Notes: generated by a model not told the origin, from the sequence alone. Counted from the first letter of the stretch, positions 6,336 to 16,300 are shown. The stretch is 20,923 nt of DNA from Treponema sp. (GCA_009784995.1 WQXE01000018.1:1-20923); one strand, 5' to 3'. Numbers and translations: made by a program.

Positions 6336-7915
6336 GTACAAATAAATTTGATATTGAAATACTTGACACCACTTTGCGTGATGGCGCGCAGGGTGAAAGT
6401 ATAACATTTTCACTGCGTGACAAACTTGCTGTTACAGAAACTCTAGACGAACTTGGCGTTACATTGATAGAAGCGGGAAATCCAGGCAGTAATCCCAAAG
6501 ATATGGAATATTTTCGCCTAACGGATAATTTAAATTTAAAAAATTCAAAAATCTGCGCTTTCGGTTCAACCCGTAAAAAAGGGATTAAAGCCTGTGACGA
6601 TATCCAGCTTCGCTCTCTTTTAGACGCGGGTACGCAAACAGTTGTTATCTTCGGCAAAAGCTGGGACTTACATGTGAATAAAGTGCTTAGAGCGCAGCCG
6701 CAGGAAAATCTTGATATGATAGCCGAAACAATTGATTTTTTAAAAAAGGAAGGCCGCTGTGTTATATATGACGCCGAGCATTTTTTTGACGGTTACATTG
6801 GAAATAAATCTTACGCTCTTTCTACAATACAAACAGCTTTTGACGCAGGCGCGGATTCAATAGTGTTATGCGACACAAACGGAGGAACTTTAACAGATAA
6901 AGTTACAGATGCGGCTTATGAAGTAAAAGAATTAATGCCAAATACTGTATTTGGAATTCACGCTCATAATGACTGCGGTTTGGCTGTCGCTAATTCAATT
7001 GCCGCAATACAAAAAGGTTTTACTCATGTTCAGGGAACACTTGTAGGTTTCGGCGAAAGATGCGGTAATACATCTCTCGCGGCATTAATTCCAACCTTGG
7101 AACTAAAAATGTCTTTACATTGCTTGCCTGCGGGAAATCTTAAGCGTATCGGAGAGATGACAAGGCGGGTAGCGGAAATAGCGAATGTAATTATAAGCGA
7201 TGATATGCCATATGTTGGGACACATGCTTTTTCTCATAAAGCGGGTATGCACTCGGACGGTGTAATAAAAACAAATCTTTCTTTTGAGCATATAAATCCG
7301 TCTGCTGTCGGCAATGAACGCCATCTTTTAATGAGCGAAGTAGGCGGACGCGCCGCAATCGCGGAACGTGTAAAATTAATTGAACCTTCTATAGATAAAG
7401 ATCATCCTGTGGTTATTTCGTTAGCCGAAAAATTAAAAACCCATGAAGCGTTAGGATGGGCTTATGAAGGAGCGAACGCGAGTTTTGATATTTTAATTTT
7501 AAGGGAATTGAAACGTTATACGCCGTTTTTTAATATCGAAGCGTATCGTGTAATGAGCGAACACCCAAAAGGCAGCAAGATAGAGTGTTCAAACGCATGG
7601 GTAAAGGTTCAAGTGGGAGACAAGTCTGAAGTTGCCGCCGCGGAAGGAGTGGGTCCTGTTGGCGCGTTAGACAGCGCTTTGCGCCGCGCTCTTACAAGTT
7701 TTTATCCCGGTCTTTCAAAGATGAGGTTGGAAGATTACAAAGTGCGTGTTATTGACGGCAAAGACGCTACCGCCGCTCAGGTTCGTGTTTTAATTGAATC
7801 CACAGACGGGCAAAAAACATGGAATACAATCGGAGTAAGCGCCGATATTATCGACGCGAGTCGTATCGCGCTTATGGATTCAATTGAATATATGTTAATC
7901 AGTGAAAATAAATGA
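6332..7915 (+). CDS. cimA: (R)-citramalate synthase
   Basis: 527 aa, a LeuA-family enzyme of the long citramalate-synthase type. It opens with ILDTTLRDGAQGESITFSLRDK and GNPGSNPKDMEYF, a signature that separates it from LeuA. HAHNDCGLAVANS supplies the metal-binding histidines, and a C-terminal regulatory domain is present (about 420-527). It makes citramalate from pyruvate and acetyl-CoA, a threonine-independent entry to 2-oxobutyrate and isoleucine. It is coupled to leuA by a 4-bp ATGA overlap and to ilvB by another. The neighbour ilvB then uses the 2-oxobutyrate, which fits this assignment better than a second isopropylmalate synthase. Confidence 0.93.
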   Translation: MSTNKFDIEILDTTLRDGAQGESITFSLRDKLAVTETLDELGVTLIEAGNPGSNPKDMEYFRLTDNLNLKNSKICAFGSTRKKGIKACDDIQLRSLLDAGTQTVVIFGKSWDLHVNKVLRAQPQENLDMIAETIDFLKKEGRCVIYDAEHFFDGYIGNKSYALSTIQTAFDAGADSIVLCDTNGGTLTDKVTDAAYEVKELMPNTVFGIHAHNDCGLAVANSIAAIQKGFTHVQGTLVGFGERCGNTSLAALIPTLELKMSLHCLPAGNLKRIGEMTRRVAEIANVIISDDMPYVGTHAFSHKAGMHSDGVIKTNLSFEHINPSAVGNERHLLMSEVGGRAAIAERVKLIEPSIDKDHPVVISLAEKLKTHEALGWAYEGANASFDILILRELKRYTPFFNIEAYRVMSEHPKGSKIECSNAWVKVQVGDKSEVAAAEGVGPVGALDSALRRALTSFYPGLSKMRLEDYKVRVIDGKDATAAQVRVLIESTDGQKTWNTIGVSADIIDASRIALMDSIEYMLISENK

Positions 7916-9606
7916 AATATACAGGCGCGAAAATACTTATAGAATCTCTAATTAAAAACGGCGTGGATACAATTTTCGGATTACCGGGAAGCGCTGTTTT
8001 GCATATTTATGACGAGCTTTACAAATACAAAGATAAAATCCGTCACATTCTGGTAAGCCACGAACAACACGCCGCGCACGCCGCTGACGGTTACGCCCGT
8101 TCAACAGGAAGGGTAGGTGTATGTCTCGCGACATCGGGACCTGGAGCTACCAATCTTGTAACAGGAATCGCGACTGCGTTTGTAGACTCTGTTCCGATTG
8201 TTGTAATTACAGGTAATGTAGGAACATCACTGCTTGGCAAGGACAGTTTTCAGGAAGTGGATATCGCAGGCATAACAATGCCGATTGTTAAACATAACTG
8301 GATTGTTGAAGATGTAAATAGTTTAACGGAAATTATAAACGAAGCGTTTATTGTGGCGCAAGCAGGAAGACCGGGTCCTGTTTTAATAGATATTCCAAAA
8401 GATATTAGCAGCGCTGTTTGTGAATATAGCAATGAACAGAGAACAGAGAACAATGAACAGAGAGCTATGCGTTTTTCTGATAGAGCCATGCGATACAAGT
8501 TTAATGATATTGATATTGAAAATGTAATAACACTTATTAAAAATTCAAAATACCCTATGATTTTCGCGGGCGGTGGTATAATTCGTTCAGGCGCAAGCGC
8601 GGAATTAAAAAAGTTAGCTGAAATATTAGGATCTCCTGTAGCTCTTTCGCTTATGGGTATGGGTGGTATACCTCACGATCATCCATTGTGTACGGGTTTA
8701 ATCGGAATGCACGGTACTATCGATTCCAGTAAGGCTTTGTGTAAATCTGACTTGTTAATAACACTTGGAGCGCGTTTTTCTGATCGTGTAACAAACGGTG
8801 TAAATCAATTCGCTAAAAACGCTAAAATTATTCATATAGACATCGACCCGGCTGAAATTAATAAAAATGTAAATTCAGACATTTTTATTATTGGAGATTT
8901 AAAAGAAGTGTTAACGCAGCTTCTTAAAAAAATCCCCGCGGGATTTTCTTCAGAATGGAGTAGTGAAATGGATACATGGAAAAGCGAAACCCTAAACAAA
9001 AAACCTGCGGCTTCCAAAAAAACTAAGGCTGCTAAAGCTGCCTTACATCCTTGTTTTATAATTCAGGAAACCGCAAAGGCATTAGGTGAAAACGCGATCA
9101 TAGTTACTGATGTTGGTCAGCACCAAATTTGGACAGCTCAGTATTATCCGTTTAAAAATCCGGGAAGTTTTCTAAGTTCAGGCGGAATGGGTACTATGGG
9201 TTTTGGAATGGGCGCTGCCGCGGGGGCTAAATTAGCAAATCAAAATTTGCCTGTAGTTCTTTTTACAGGAGATGGGTGCCTTCGTATGAACAGCGCGGAA
9301 ATGGCAACGTTGGTTAAATATAAATTGCCTGTATTAATTATTGTTTTTAATAACGGCACTCTTGGAATGTTACGCCAGTGGCAAAAGCTGCTATTTAAAG
9401 CAAATTATTACGAAACTAACCTTGACAATAATTGCCCTGATTTTGTTAAACTTGCCGCCGCCTATGATGTACCTGCTTTTCGTTCTGAGGATGAAGAATC
9501 TTTTTTACAAGCGCTTGAAAAAAGTTCTTCTATCCTCGCTTCAGGTAAACCTGTATTAATAGAAGTAATTATCAATAAAGATAAACAAGCAGAAATGGTC
9601 AAATAA
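7912..9606 (+). CDS. ilvB: acetolactate synthase, large (catalytic) subunit
   Basis: 564 aa ThDP enzyme making acetolactate from two pyruvates, or acetohydroxybutyrate from pyruvate and 2-oxobutyrate. The N-terminal domain has the catalytic glutamate E51 (SHEQHAAHAADGYAR). The ThDP-Mg motif is GDG (453-455) followed by NN at about 480-481. The FAD-type middle domain is intact. Between the N-terminal and middle domains, residues 174-194 are three diverged 7-aa units from a 21-bp tandem repeat (see repeat entry). It starts inside cimA's stop (ATGA). No ilvN regulatory subunit, ilvC or ilvD follows; the next genes are on the other strand. Confidence 0.95.
   Translation: MKYTGAKILIESLIKNGVDTIFGLPGSAVLHIYDELYKYKDKIRHILVSHEQHAAHAADGYARSTGRVGVCLATSGPGATNLVTGIATAFVDSVPIVVITGNVGTSLLGKDSFQEVDIAGITMPIVKHNWIVEDVNSLTEIINEAFIVAQAGRPGPVLIDIPKDISSAVCEYSNEQRTENNEQRAMRFSDRAMRYKFNDIDIENVITLIKNSKYPMIFAGGGIIRSGASAELKKLAEILGSPVALSLMGMGGIPHDHPLCTGLIGMHGTIDSSKALCKSDLLITLGARFSDRVTNGVNQFAKNAKIIHIDIDPAEINKNVNSDIFIIGDLKEVLTQLLKKIPAGFSSEWSSEMDTWKSETLNKKPAASKKTKAAKAALHPCFIIQETAKALGENAIIVTDVGQHQIWTAQYYPFKNPGSFLSSGGMGTMGFGMGAAAGAKLANQNLPVVLFTGDGCLRMNSAEMATLVKYKLPVLIIVFNNGTLGMLRQWQKLLFKANYYETNLDNNCPDFVKLAAAYDVPAFRSEDEESFLQALEKSSSILASGKPVLIEVIINKDKQAEMVK
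8431..8493 (+). repeat. in-frame 21-bp tandem triplication inside ilvB
   Basis: CAATGAACAGAGA occurs at 8430-8442 and again at 8451-8463. AGAGCTATGCG (8461-8471) recurs as AGAGCCATGCG (8482-8492). Both recur at 21 bp, giving peptide units NEQRTEN, NEQRAMR and FSDRAMR. GAACAGAG also repeats locally (8434, 8441, 8455). It lies in the interdomain linker, where extra length should be tolerated. Confidence 0.8.
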
Positions 9607-9615
9607 TAAAAGCAG

Positions 9616-9774
9616 TTATTCTTTGTCTTTTGCCTCTTGCATTAAAATCTTTATTAATTCGTCCAAATCTCTTTGAGGCACCTGTTCGTCTTTTATTTGA
9701 ACAGTTTTTATTTTTCCAGTTTCATCATCAATCACGTATAAATTACCATTTATTGTATAAACTTTTTTACCCAT
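9616..9774 (-). CDS. small conserved-looking protein, 52 aa
   Basis: This is a short gene with very strong expression signals. TAGGAGG sits 6 nt before the ATG at 9774, and a promoter TGGACA-17-TATAAT lies upstream. The protein begins MGKKVYTINGNLYVIDDETG, followed by a lysine-rich stretch (KIKTVQIKDEQVPQRDL) and an acidic helix (DELIKILMQEAKDKE). The first half looks like a small beta-hairpin domain and the second like a helix. No family is recognised. It sits downstream of the ThuA-like gene on the same strand but has its own promoter, and converges on ilvB with 9 bp between stops. Codon use is like the neighbours, supporting a real gene. Confidence 0.75.
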   Translation of the reverse strand: MGKKVYTINGNLYVIDDETGKIKTVQIKDEQVPQRDLDELIKILMQEAKDKE

Positions 9775-9801
9775 TTTTTCCTCCTATAGTACATTATTTA
9801 T

Positions 9802-9830
9802 ATTATACTATATTATTTCCCTGCTGTCCA
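9802..9830 (-). promoter_or_regulatory. near-consensus promoter of the 52-aa gene
   Basis: On the minus strand TGGACA (9830-9825), a 17-bp spacer and a perfect TATAAT (9807-9802). The start would be near 9795, about 20 nt before the ATG. The -35 lies within the last codons of the ThuA-like gene. Confidence 0.65.
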
Positions 9831-10493
9831 TTTTAAAGCGTTGTCCAGTAATTTTTGAAACTGCGGATTTAACCAAACTTCCAATGTATGCCCGGGTGTT
9901 AAAACGCAAACTCTTCCTTTGCCTTGTGCGCGAACATATCCTGCGGTGTAAATCGCCGCTTTGCAATTAAAGTACGGCTCTGTTTCATATTTGCTTTCTT
10001 CTCCCTGCGCTGGTGAATGAGAAGCAAGTAAAACATCGGCGTCGTTTTCGGTTATTTCTATTTTGTAATGTTCATCTGTTTCGCAGAATTGTTCTACTCC
10101 GTCAGTTACAGGATGAGGCTTTACAGCTTGGACTAAAACAGGGCAATTGTTTGGGTGACCTAAAAAATTGCAGCCGATTAATTTATCGAGCGCGTTTGTG
10201 TCTTTGCCGTTTACTAAAGCGCTGTGAACAGCCAAAAGTCCGCCTCCGCCTTCGACAAAATCTATAAACGCGTTTTGTATTTCCTTGCTTTTCCAGGGTT
10301 GTTTGTCTGTTTGCGATACTTCATCCATTTTACATATTAAAACAACAGGGTATTGCTGTAATTTTTCTATAGAAAAATCATTCGCGTTTAAAATTATGTC
10401 AAATTGATAACCTTTTTGTTTTAAAGGTTCAATTCCGTCAATCGCTACCTGACCCGGGTGATAATAATCATCACAAATTAATAATACTTTCAT
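9813..10493 (-). CDS. ThuA-like (trehalose utilisation / class I GATase-fold) protein
   Basis: 226 aa. It starts MKVLLICDDYYHPG, with a first beta strand and nucleotide-like loop. GGGGLLAVHSAL at about 87-98 is the nucleophile-elbow-like turn of the ThuA family. NFLGHP follows at about 109-114, then DEHYKI and the C-terminal GHTLEVWLNPQFQKLLDNALKW that is diagnostic for ThuA-like proteins. The family adopts a glutamine-amidotransferase-like fold without the usual Cys-His-Glu triad and is linked to sugar (trehalose) metabolism; the reaction is not established. No signal peptide. AAGGA is 7 nt before the ATG. Divergent from serS across 58 bp. Confidence 0.85.
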   Translation of the reverse strand: MKVLLICDDYYHPGQVAIDGIEPLKQKGYQFDIILNANDFSIEKLQQYPVVLICKMDEVSQTDKQPWKSKEIQNAFIDFVEGGGGLLAVHSALVNGKDTNALDKLIGCNFLGHPNNCPVLVQAVKPHPVTDGVEQFCETDEHYKIEITENDADVLLASHSPAQGEESKYETEPYFNCKAAIYTAGYVRAQGKGRVCVLTPGHTLEVWLNPQFQKLLDNALKWTAGK

Positions 10494-10536
10494 TTTTATT
10501 CCTTTATTTTTTATGCTAGTATTTTTTTTGGTTTTT

Positions 10537-10545
10537 TGCTATAGT
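10537..10545 (+). promoter_or_regulatory. extended -10 promoter of serS, leaderless
   Basis: TGCTATAGT (TG at 10537-10538, hexamer 10540-10545) is an extended -10. No -35 match is evident in the T-rich upstream DNA. A start 7 nt downstream falls on the A of the ATG at 10552, and no ribosome-binding site lies between. Confidence 0.5.
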
Positions 10546-10551
10546 GTTTTC

Positions 10552-11826
10552 ATGTTAGATTATAAATTTATTATTGAAAATATGGCGGATGTAAAGGCGA
10601 ATATAACCAACCGTTTTATGAAAGCTGATGTCGAATCTGTAGCTGTTTTATACAATAAACGCACAGAACTTACTACCAGTTTACAATCGTTACAACAAAA
10701 ACGAAACGCGAATGCCGATGCCATGAAAGGCAAGCTTTCCCAGGAAGAGCGAAATGTTCTGATCGAAGAAGGGAAAAAACTTAAAGAAGAAATCGCTGTT
10801 ATGGAAACTGAACTGGCGGCAGCGGAAACACAGCTTATAACCGAAGCGCGGAAAATTCCAAACATGGCTCATCCGCAGGCTCCTGTCGGCAAAGAAGAAA
10901 AAGACAACTTTGAAGTTAAAAGGGTGGGGCAGCCGCCAAAATTTGATTTTGAACCGGTTGACCATGTAAAATTGGGAGTCGACCTTGATATAATCGATTT
11001 TGATTCCGCTACAAAGGTGTCAGGCACTAAATTTTACTATCTAAAAAACGAAGGCGTATTTTTAGAACTTGGTCTTGTGCGTTACGCGCTAGATATTTTA
11101 CAAAAAAAAGGGTTTACTCCATTTATAACACCCGATATCGCCAAAGAGGAAATAATCGAAGGTATCGGTTTTAATCCTCGCGGAGCCGAGTCTAATATTT
11201 ATTCGCTTCAAGACGAAGGAACCTGCCTTGTAGGAACTGCTGAAATCACATTAGGCGGATATTACCAGAACAATATTCTAACAAGGGAAATGCTTCCTTT
11301 GCGTATGGCAGGTCTTTCTCATTGTTTCAGGCGCGAAGCAGGGGCGGCAGGTCAGTTTTCCAAAGGTTTATACCGCGTACATCAATTTACAAAACTGGAA
11401 ATGTTTGTTTTTTGTTTACCCGAAGATTCTGAAAAACATCACGAAGAATTGCGTATTATAGAAGAAGAAATTTTTGAAGGCTTAAACATTCCGTTTAGGG
11501 TTGTTGATACCTGTACCGGCGATTTAGGCGCTCCCGCATACCGTAAGTGGGACTTGGAAGCGTGGATGCCCGGGCGCAATGGCGGCGAATGGGGAGAAGT
11601 TACATCAACTTCCAATTGTACAGATTATCAAGCAAGGCGATTAAATGTTCGTTTTAAAGACACAGACGGCAAAAATAAATTTGTTCATATGTTAAACGGA
11701 ACGGCGATTGCTGTTTCACGCGCCATTATCGCCATTTTGGAAAATTTCCAGCAAGCCGACGGCTCTATTAAACTGCCTCAGGCGCTCGTTCCATATTGCG
11801 GCTTTGAAGTTATCAAGAAAAAATAA
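10552..11826 (+). CDS. serS: seryl-tRNA synthetase
   Basis: 424 aa class II synthetase charging tRNA-Ser. The N-terminal long coiled-coil arm that grips the tRNA spans about 25-100. TAEITLGGYYQNNIL is the serine-pocket region. Motif 2 is CFRREAGAAGQFSKGLYRVHQF and motif 3 includes LNGTAIAVSRAIIAILENFQ. The start at 10552 (MLDYKFI) matches the usual SerRS start; the longer reading frame from 10513 adds a hydrophobic stretch that overlaps the promoter and is rejected. It is followed 21 bp later by the symporter gene on the same strand, so probably one transcript. Confidence 0.96.
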   Translation: MLDYKFIIENMADVKANITNRFMKADVESVAVLYNKRTELTTSLQSLQQKRNANADAMKGKLSQEERNVLIEEGKKLKEEIAVMETELAAAETQLITEARKIPNMAHPQAPVGKEEKDNFEVKRVGQPPKFDFEPVDHVKLGVDLDIIDFDSATKVSGTKFYYLKNEGVFLELGLVRYALDILQKKGFTPFITPDIAKEEIIEGIGFNPRGAESNIYSLQDEGTCLVGTAEITLGGYYQNNILTREMLPLRMAGLSHCFRREAGAAGQFSKGLYRVHQFTKLEMFVFCLPEDSEKHHEELRIIEEEIFEGLNIPFRVVDTCTGDLGAPAYRKWDLEAWMPGRNGGEWGEVTSTSNCTDYQARRLNVRFKDTDGKNKFVHMLNGTAIAVSRAIIAILENFQQADGSIKLPQALVPYCGFEVIKKK

Positions 11827-11847
11827 GGGAAAATAAAAGGAGAGGTT

Positions 11848-13386
11848 ATGGGTAATTATCAGATGTTAATTGGTTTTGGACTTTACATGGCAGCGATGAT
11901 CACAATGGGTTTGTGGTATTCATTACGTCACAAAAATGAAAGCCCGGAAGAATACTTTTTAGCGAAAAGAAAATTTGGTCCGTGGCTGACTGCGTTAAGC
12001 GCGCAAGCTTCGGATATGTCCGGCTGGCTTTTGATGGGACTTCCCGGAGTCGCGTATTTCTTTGGACTTGCAGACGCGTTCTGGACAATACTCGGTCTTT
12101 TTATCGGCACATGGGTTAACTGGGTTTTAGTCGCGAAAAGACTACGCTCTTATTCACAAATTGCAGATAACGCGATTACGTTGCCGGAATTTTTCAGTAA
12201 ACGTTTTCATGATAATAAAAGAGTGTTACTCGCGATCGCGGCAGTTATCAGTCTTTTGTTTTTCTCAATTTATGTCGGCGCGCAGTTTATTGTTGTAGGT
12301 ACATTATTTCAACATCTTTTTGGTTTTAATATGGTAATCATGATCATAATAGGAGCTTTAGTTGTTTTAGCTTACACCTTGATTGGCGGTTTTTTAGCAG
12401 TCGGAGTAACAGACATGGTTCAGGGTATGCTCATGGTAACATCCCTTACTCTTGTTATGGTTTTTGGTATTCATCACGCGGGCGGATTTTCCGGTATTTA
12501 TGAAAACTTAAAAGAATTTCCTAACTTTATGAGTTTCTTTGGTATCGCGGAGCAAACAGGTATTGTTAACGGCGTGCCTCAATTTTCCGCGGGACATTCG
12601 TTAACTTTTATCGCGATCATCAGTACGATGGCGTGGGGTCTTGGGTATTTTGGAATGCCTCAGGTTCTAGTCAGGTTTATGGCAGTAAATAAAACTTCCA
12701 GTTTAAAGCAGTCAATCAGAATTGCTGTTACATGGGTTTTTATCGCTCAGGTGGCGGCTGTTGCTATCGGTCTTATCGGAAGATCATTATTCGCGGGAGA
12801 ATACGCGACAGGTAATGAAGCTGAAAGTATTTTTATATTGATGTCACAGCAATTTTTCCCGCCGCTTTTGGCAGGTATTATTATATCAGGAATTCTCGCG
12901 GCTAGTATGAGTTCAAGCGATTCATATTTATTGATTGTTTCTTCATCGCTTGCGAACGATATTTACAAAGGCATTTTTAACAAAAACGCGTCCGAGAAAA
13001 AAGTTATGTGGATTGCGCGTATCACCATGTTGATGGTAACAATCTTTGGAATTATTGTCGCGGCAACAGGTAACGATACAATTTTCCAGGTTGTAGCTTA
13101 CGCCTGGGCAGGTCTTGGCGCGTCTTTTGGTCCGTTAGTTTTATTCTCTCTTTTCTGGAAACGCACAACATTCCCCGCTGCAGTTGCGGGAATGTTAACA
13201 GGCGGCGGCGTTGTATTAATTTGGCGTAACTTTATCCGCCCTCTTCACGATATGTTAAATGTATACGAACTGCTTCCCGCGTTTATCATTTCATGTTTGG
13301 TGATTTTACTCGTGAGCTTAAAGACTAAAAAACCGTCTGAAGATATCGAAAAAGAATTTGAAGCGGCAAAAGTTGCTGAATTTTAA
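11848..13386 (+). CDS. putP: sodium:solute symporter, PutP (Na+/proline) type
   Basis: 512 aa inner-membrane protein of the SSS family with about 12-13 hydrophobic segments. LSAQASDMSGWLLMGLPG (about 50-67) is the TM2 region characteristic of PutP and carries the Na+-site aspartate/serine residues. MSSSDSYLL in SGILAASMSSSDSYLL is the TM9 Na+ site counterpart. The N-terminus (YSLRHKNESPEEYFLAKRKFGPW) and the C-terminus also follow PutP. Strong ribosome-binding site GGAGAGG before the ATG. It lies between serS and ileS with 21- and 13-bp gaps, an odd place for a transporter but clearly within the same unit. Proline is the likely substrate; another amino acid is possible. Confidence 0.92.
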   Translation: MGNYQMLIGFGLYMAAMITMGLWYSLRHKNESPEEYFLAKRKFGPWLTALSAQASDMSGWLLMGLPGVAYFFGLADAFWTILGLFIGTWVNWVLVAKRLRSYSQIADNAITLPEFFSKRFHDNKRVLLAIAAVISLLFFSIYVGAQFIVVGTLFQHLFGFNMVIMIIIGALVVLAYTLIGGFLAVGVTDMVQGMLMVTSLTLVMVFGIHHAGGFSGIYENLKEFPNFMSFFGIAEQTGIVNGVPQFSAGHSLTFIAIISTMAWGLGYFGMPQVLVRFMAVNKTSSLKQSIRIAVTWVFIAQVAAVAIGLIGRSLFAGEYATGNEAESIFILMSQQFFPPLLAGIIISGILAASMSSSDSYLLIVSSSLANDIYKGIFNKNASEKKVMWIARITMLMVTIFGIIVAATGNDTIFQVVAYAWAGLGASFGPLVLFSLFWKRTTFPAAVAGMLTGGGVVLIWRNFIRPLHDMLNVYELLPAFIISCLVILLVSLKTKKPSEDIEKEFEAAKVAEF

Positions 13387-13399
13387 TTAGGAGAGACAT

Positions 13400-16300
13400 G
13401 TGTATAAGTCCGTTGACGCGAAAGTAAATTTCCCTAAACTTGAAGAAGAAGTTCTTGAATTCTGGGAACAAAACCGTATTTTTGAAAAATCTCTTGAACA
13501 GCGAAAAAACGTGCCAGAATTTGTTTTTTACGACGGTCCCCCTTTTGCTACAGGGCTGCCGCACTTTGGGCATTTTGTTCCAAGTACAATAAAAGATATA
13601 ATTCCCCGTTATCAGTGCATGAAAGGCAAAAAAGTTGAGCGGCGCTTCGGCTGGGATTGTCACGGGCTTCCTGTTGAAAATTTAATTGAAAAAGAATTAA
13701 ATCTAACATCAAAAACCGCAATCGAAGAATACGGTATTGCCAATTTTAACGAAGCTTGCCGCGCTTCTGTTTTGCGTTATGTGAAAGAATGGCAGACTAC
13801 GATTACGCGTCTTGGAAGATGGGTCGATTTTAATAATGATTATAAAACAATGGAACCGGATTACATGGAAACAATCTGGTGGGTAATGAAATCTCTTTGG
13901 GATAAAGGATTGCTTTACGAAGGTCATTACATCCTGCCGTATTGCCCGCGATGCGCTACGGTTCTTTCCAATCATGAACTTAACCTTGGCGGATACAAAG
14001 ATGTGCATGACCCGGCGATAACTGTAAAATTTAAAGTGTCAGATAACAAAAAAGAATTAAACATTCCGCGAAACACTTATTTGCTGGCGTGGACAACAAC
14101 TCCCTGGACATTGCCGTCAAACCTCGCTCTTACAATGGGTGCTGATATCGATTATGTATTAATAGAAGATACATCAACTAACTGTAATTACATTCTCGCG
14201 CATACACGTATTGATTCATATTTTAAAGAATACAAAATAATCTGGCAAAAAAAAGGTTCGGATATTGCAGGTCTTTCATACGAACCGCTTTTACCGTATT
14301 TTTCTGATACACCTAACGCCTTTCGTGTATTTTTAGGAGATTTTGTTACAACACAAGACGGCACAGGAATTGTGCATACCGCTCCAGGTTTTGGCGAAGA
14401 TGACGCTCGTGTGTTAAAAGGAACAGGTATACCTGTTATATGCCCTGTCGACGCGGAGTGTAAGTTTACTTCCGAAGTAACTGATTTCGCGGGACTCTTT
14501 GTAAAAGACGCGGACAAGGGAATTATCGAAAAACTTAAAATAGAAGATAAACTTTTAAAACGCGATCAGCTTCTTCACGCTTATCCGCACTGCTGGCGCT
14601 GTTCCAGTCCTCTTATCTACCGCGCTGTAGGTTCGTGGTTTGTAAGTGTAGAAAAAATAAAACAGGACTTGTTAGATGCAAACAATCAGGTTTATTGGGT
14701 GCCCGAACATATTAAACACGGCAGATTTGGAAAATGGCTGGAAGGAGCGCGCGACTGGGCAATCAGCCGAAGCCGATATTGGGGTAATCCAATTCCAATC
14801 TGGCGATGTTCTGAATGCGCGAAAACAATTTGTATTGGCAGCCGCGCCGAATTAAAAGAACTTTCAGGAGTTTACCCCGATGATCTTCACAAACATTTTG
14901 TAGACGAAATAAAAATCACGTGTAAATGCGGATCGACAATGAATCGTATACCAGAAGTTCTTGATTGCTGGTTTGAATCAGGGGCTATGCCTTACGCGCA
15001 GAATCATTATCCTTTTAAAAACAAAGATTTTTTCGAAGCTCATTTTCCATCAGATTTTATCAGCGAAGGACTCGATCAAACACGAGGATGGTTTTACACC
15101 CTAACAGTTCTCGCGGCGGCGTTATTTAAAAAACCCGCGTTTAAAAACTGTGTTGTAAACGGTCTTGTTCTTGCTACGGACGGTAAAAAAATGAGTAAGA
15201 GCCTTCGCAATTATACAGACCCTACCGAAGTAATTAATTTGTTCGGCGCGGATGCCTTGCGGCTTTTTTTGGTACATTCTGCCGTAGTAAAAGCGGATGA
15301 CTTGCGTTACAGCGATGAAGGTGTGCGCGAAGTTATGAAAAGTATCATTATCCCGCTTTGGAACGCTTACAGCTTTTTTATAACTTACGCGAATATTGAT
15401 AAAGTAACAGCGACAGAAGCTCCCGAAAATCCAGTAAATCCATTGGATCAATGGATACTTTCGGAAGTACAAACACTTGTAGAAAAAACAGGCAGCGCGT
15501 TAGAAGCTTACGATCTTAGTAAAGCTATCGATCCTATTTTGCGTTTTATTGACCTGTTAAACAATTGGTACATTCGCCGCTCTCGCCGCAGGTTTTGGCG
15601 TTCGGAAAACGACAATGACAAACTGGAAGCGTACGGTACGTTGTACGAAGCGCTTAAAACACTAATAACTATCGCGGCTCCTTTTATGCCGTTTACTACA
15701 GACGCTATCTGGCGCAACCTTCGGCTGGAAAGCGAAAAAGAATCAGTTCACCTAACAGACTTTCCAATACCGGTAGAAAAAAGGCGTGACAAAGCATTGG
15801 AACTTCGCATGGCAGCGGTAATGTCCGCTGTTTCAATCGGACGTTCTTTAAGGTCGCAATACAATATAAAAATGAGACAGCCTCTTCGTAAAGCGGAACT
15901 TGTTACGCGAAATCAGGATGAAAAAAAATCATTAATCGAAATGGCGGACATTATCCGTGAAGAACTCAATGTAAAAGAAATAATATTTTCTGATAACGAA
16001 GAAGATTTGGTTGAATACGAAGTAAAGGCAAACTTCCGCGCGCTTGGCAAGGAACTTGGAAAAGATATGAAAGCCGCTGCCGCCTGCATAGAAGCGCTCA
16101 GTCATGCCGAAATTCAAAGCGTTATCGAAGGCGCTTCACTTTCGATTGATGTTCCCTGCGAAAGCGGAACGCGCGCGCTTGAAATAACGATAGATAAACT
16201 TGACATCCGCAGAAATGAAAAAGCGAATCTGCGTGTTTTAAACGAAGGAACTCTCACGGTAGGATTGGACACAGAAATTACCCGCGAGCTTTCTATGGAA

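Noticed and set aside
10513..10551. Longer serS start adding a hydrophobic segment
   Set aside because: SerRS normally begins MLD-like; the extension covers the promoter and has no family counterpart.
13398..13427. ATG overlapping the ileS GTG start
   Set aside because: It opens only a 9-codon frame; the GTG frame encodes the conserved IleS N-terminus.
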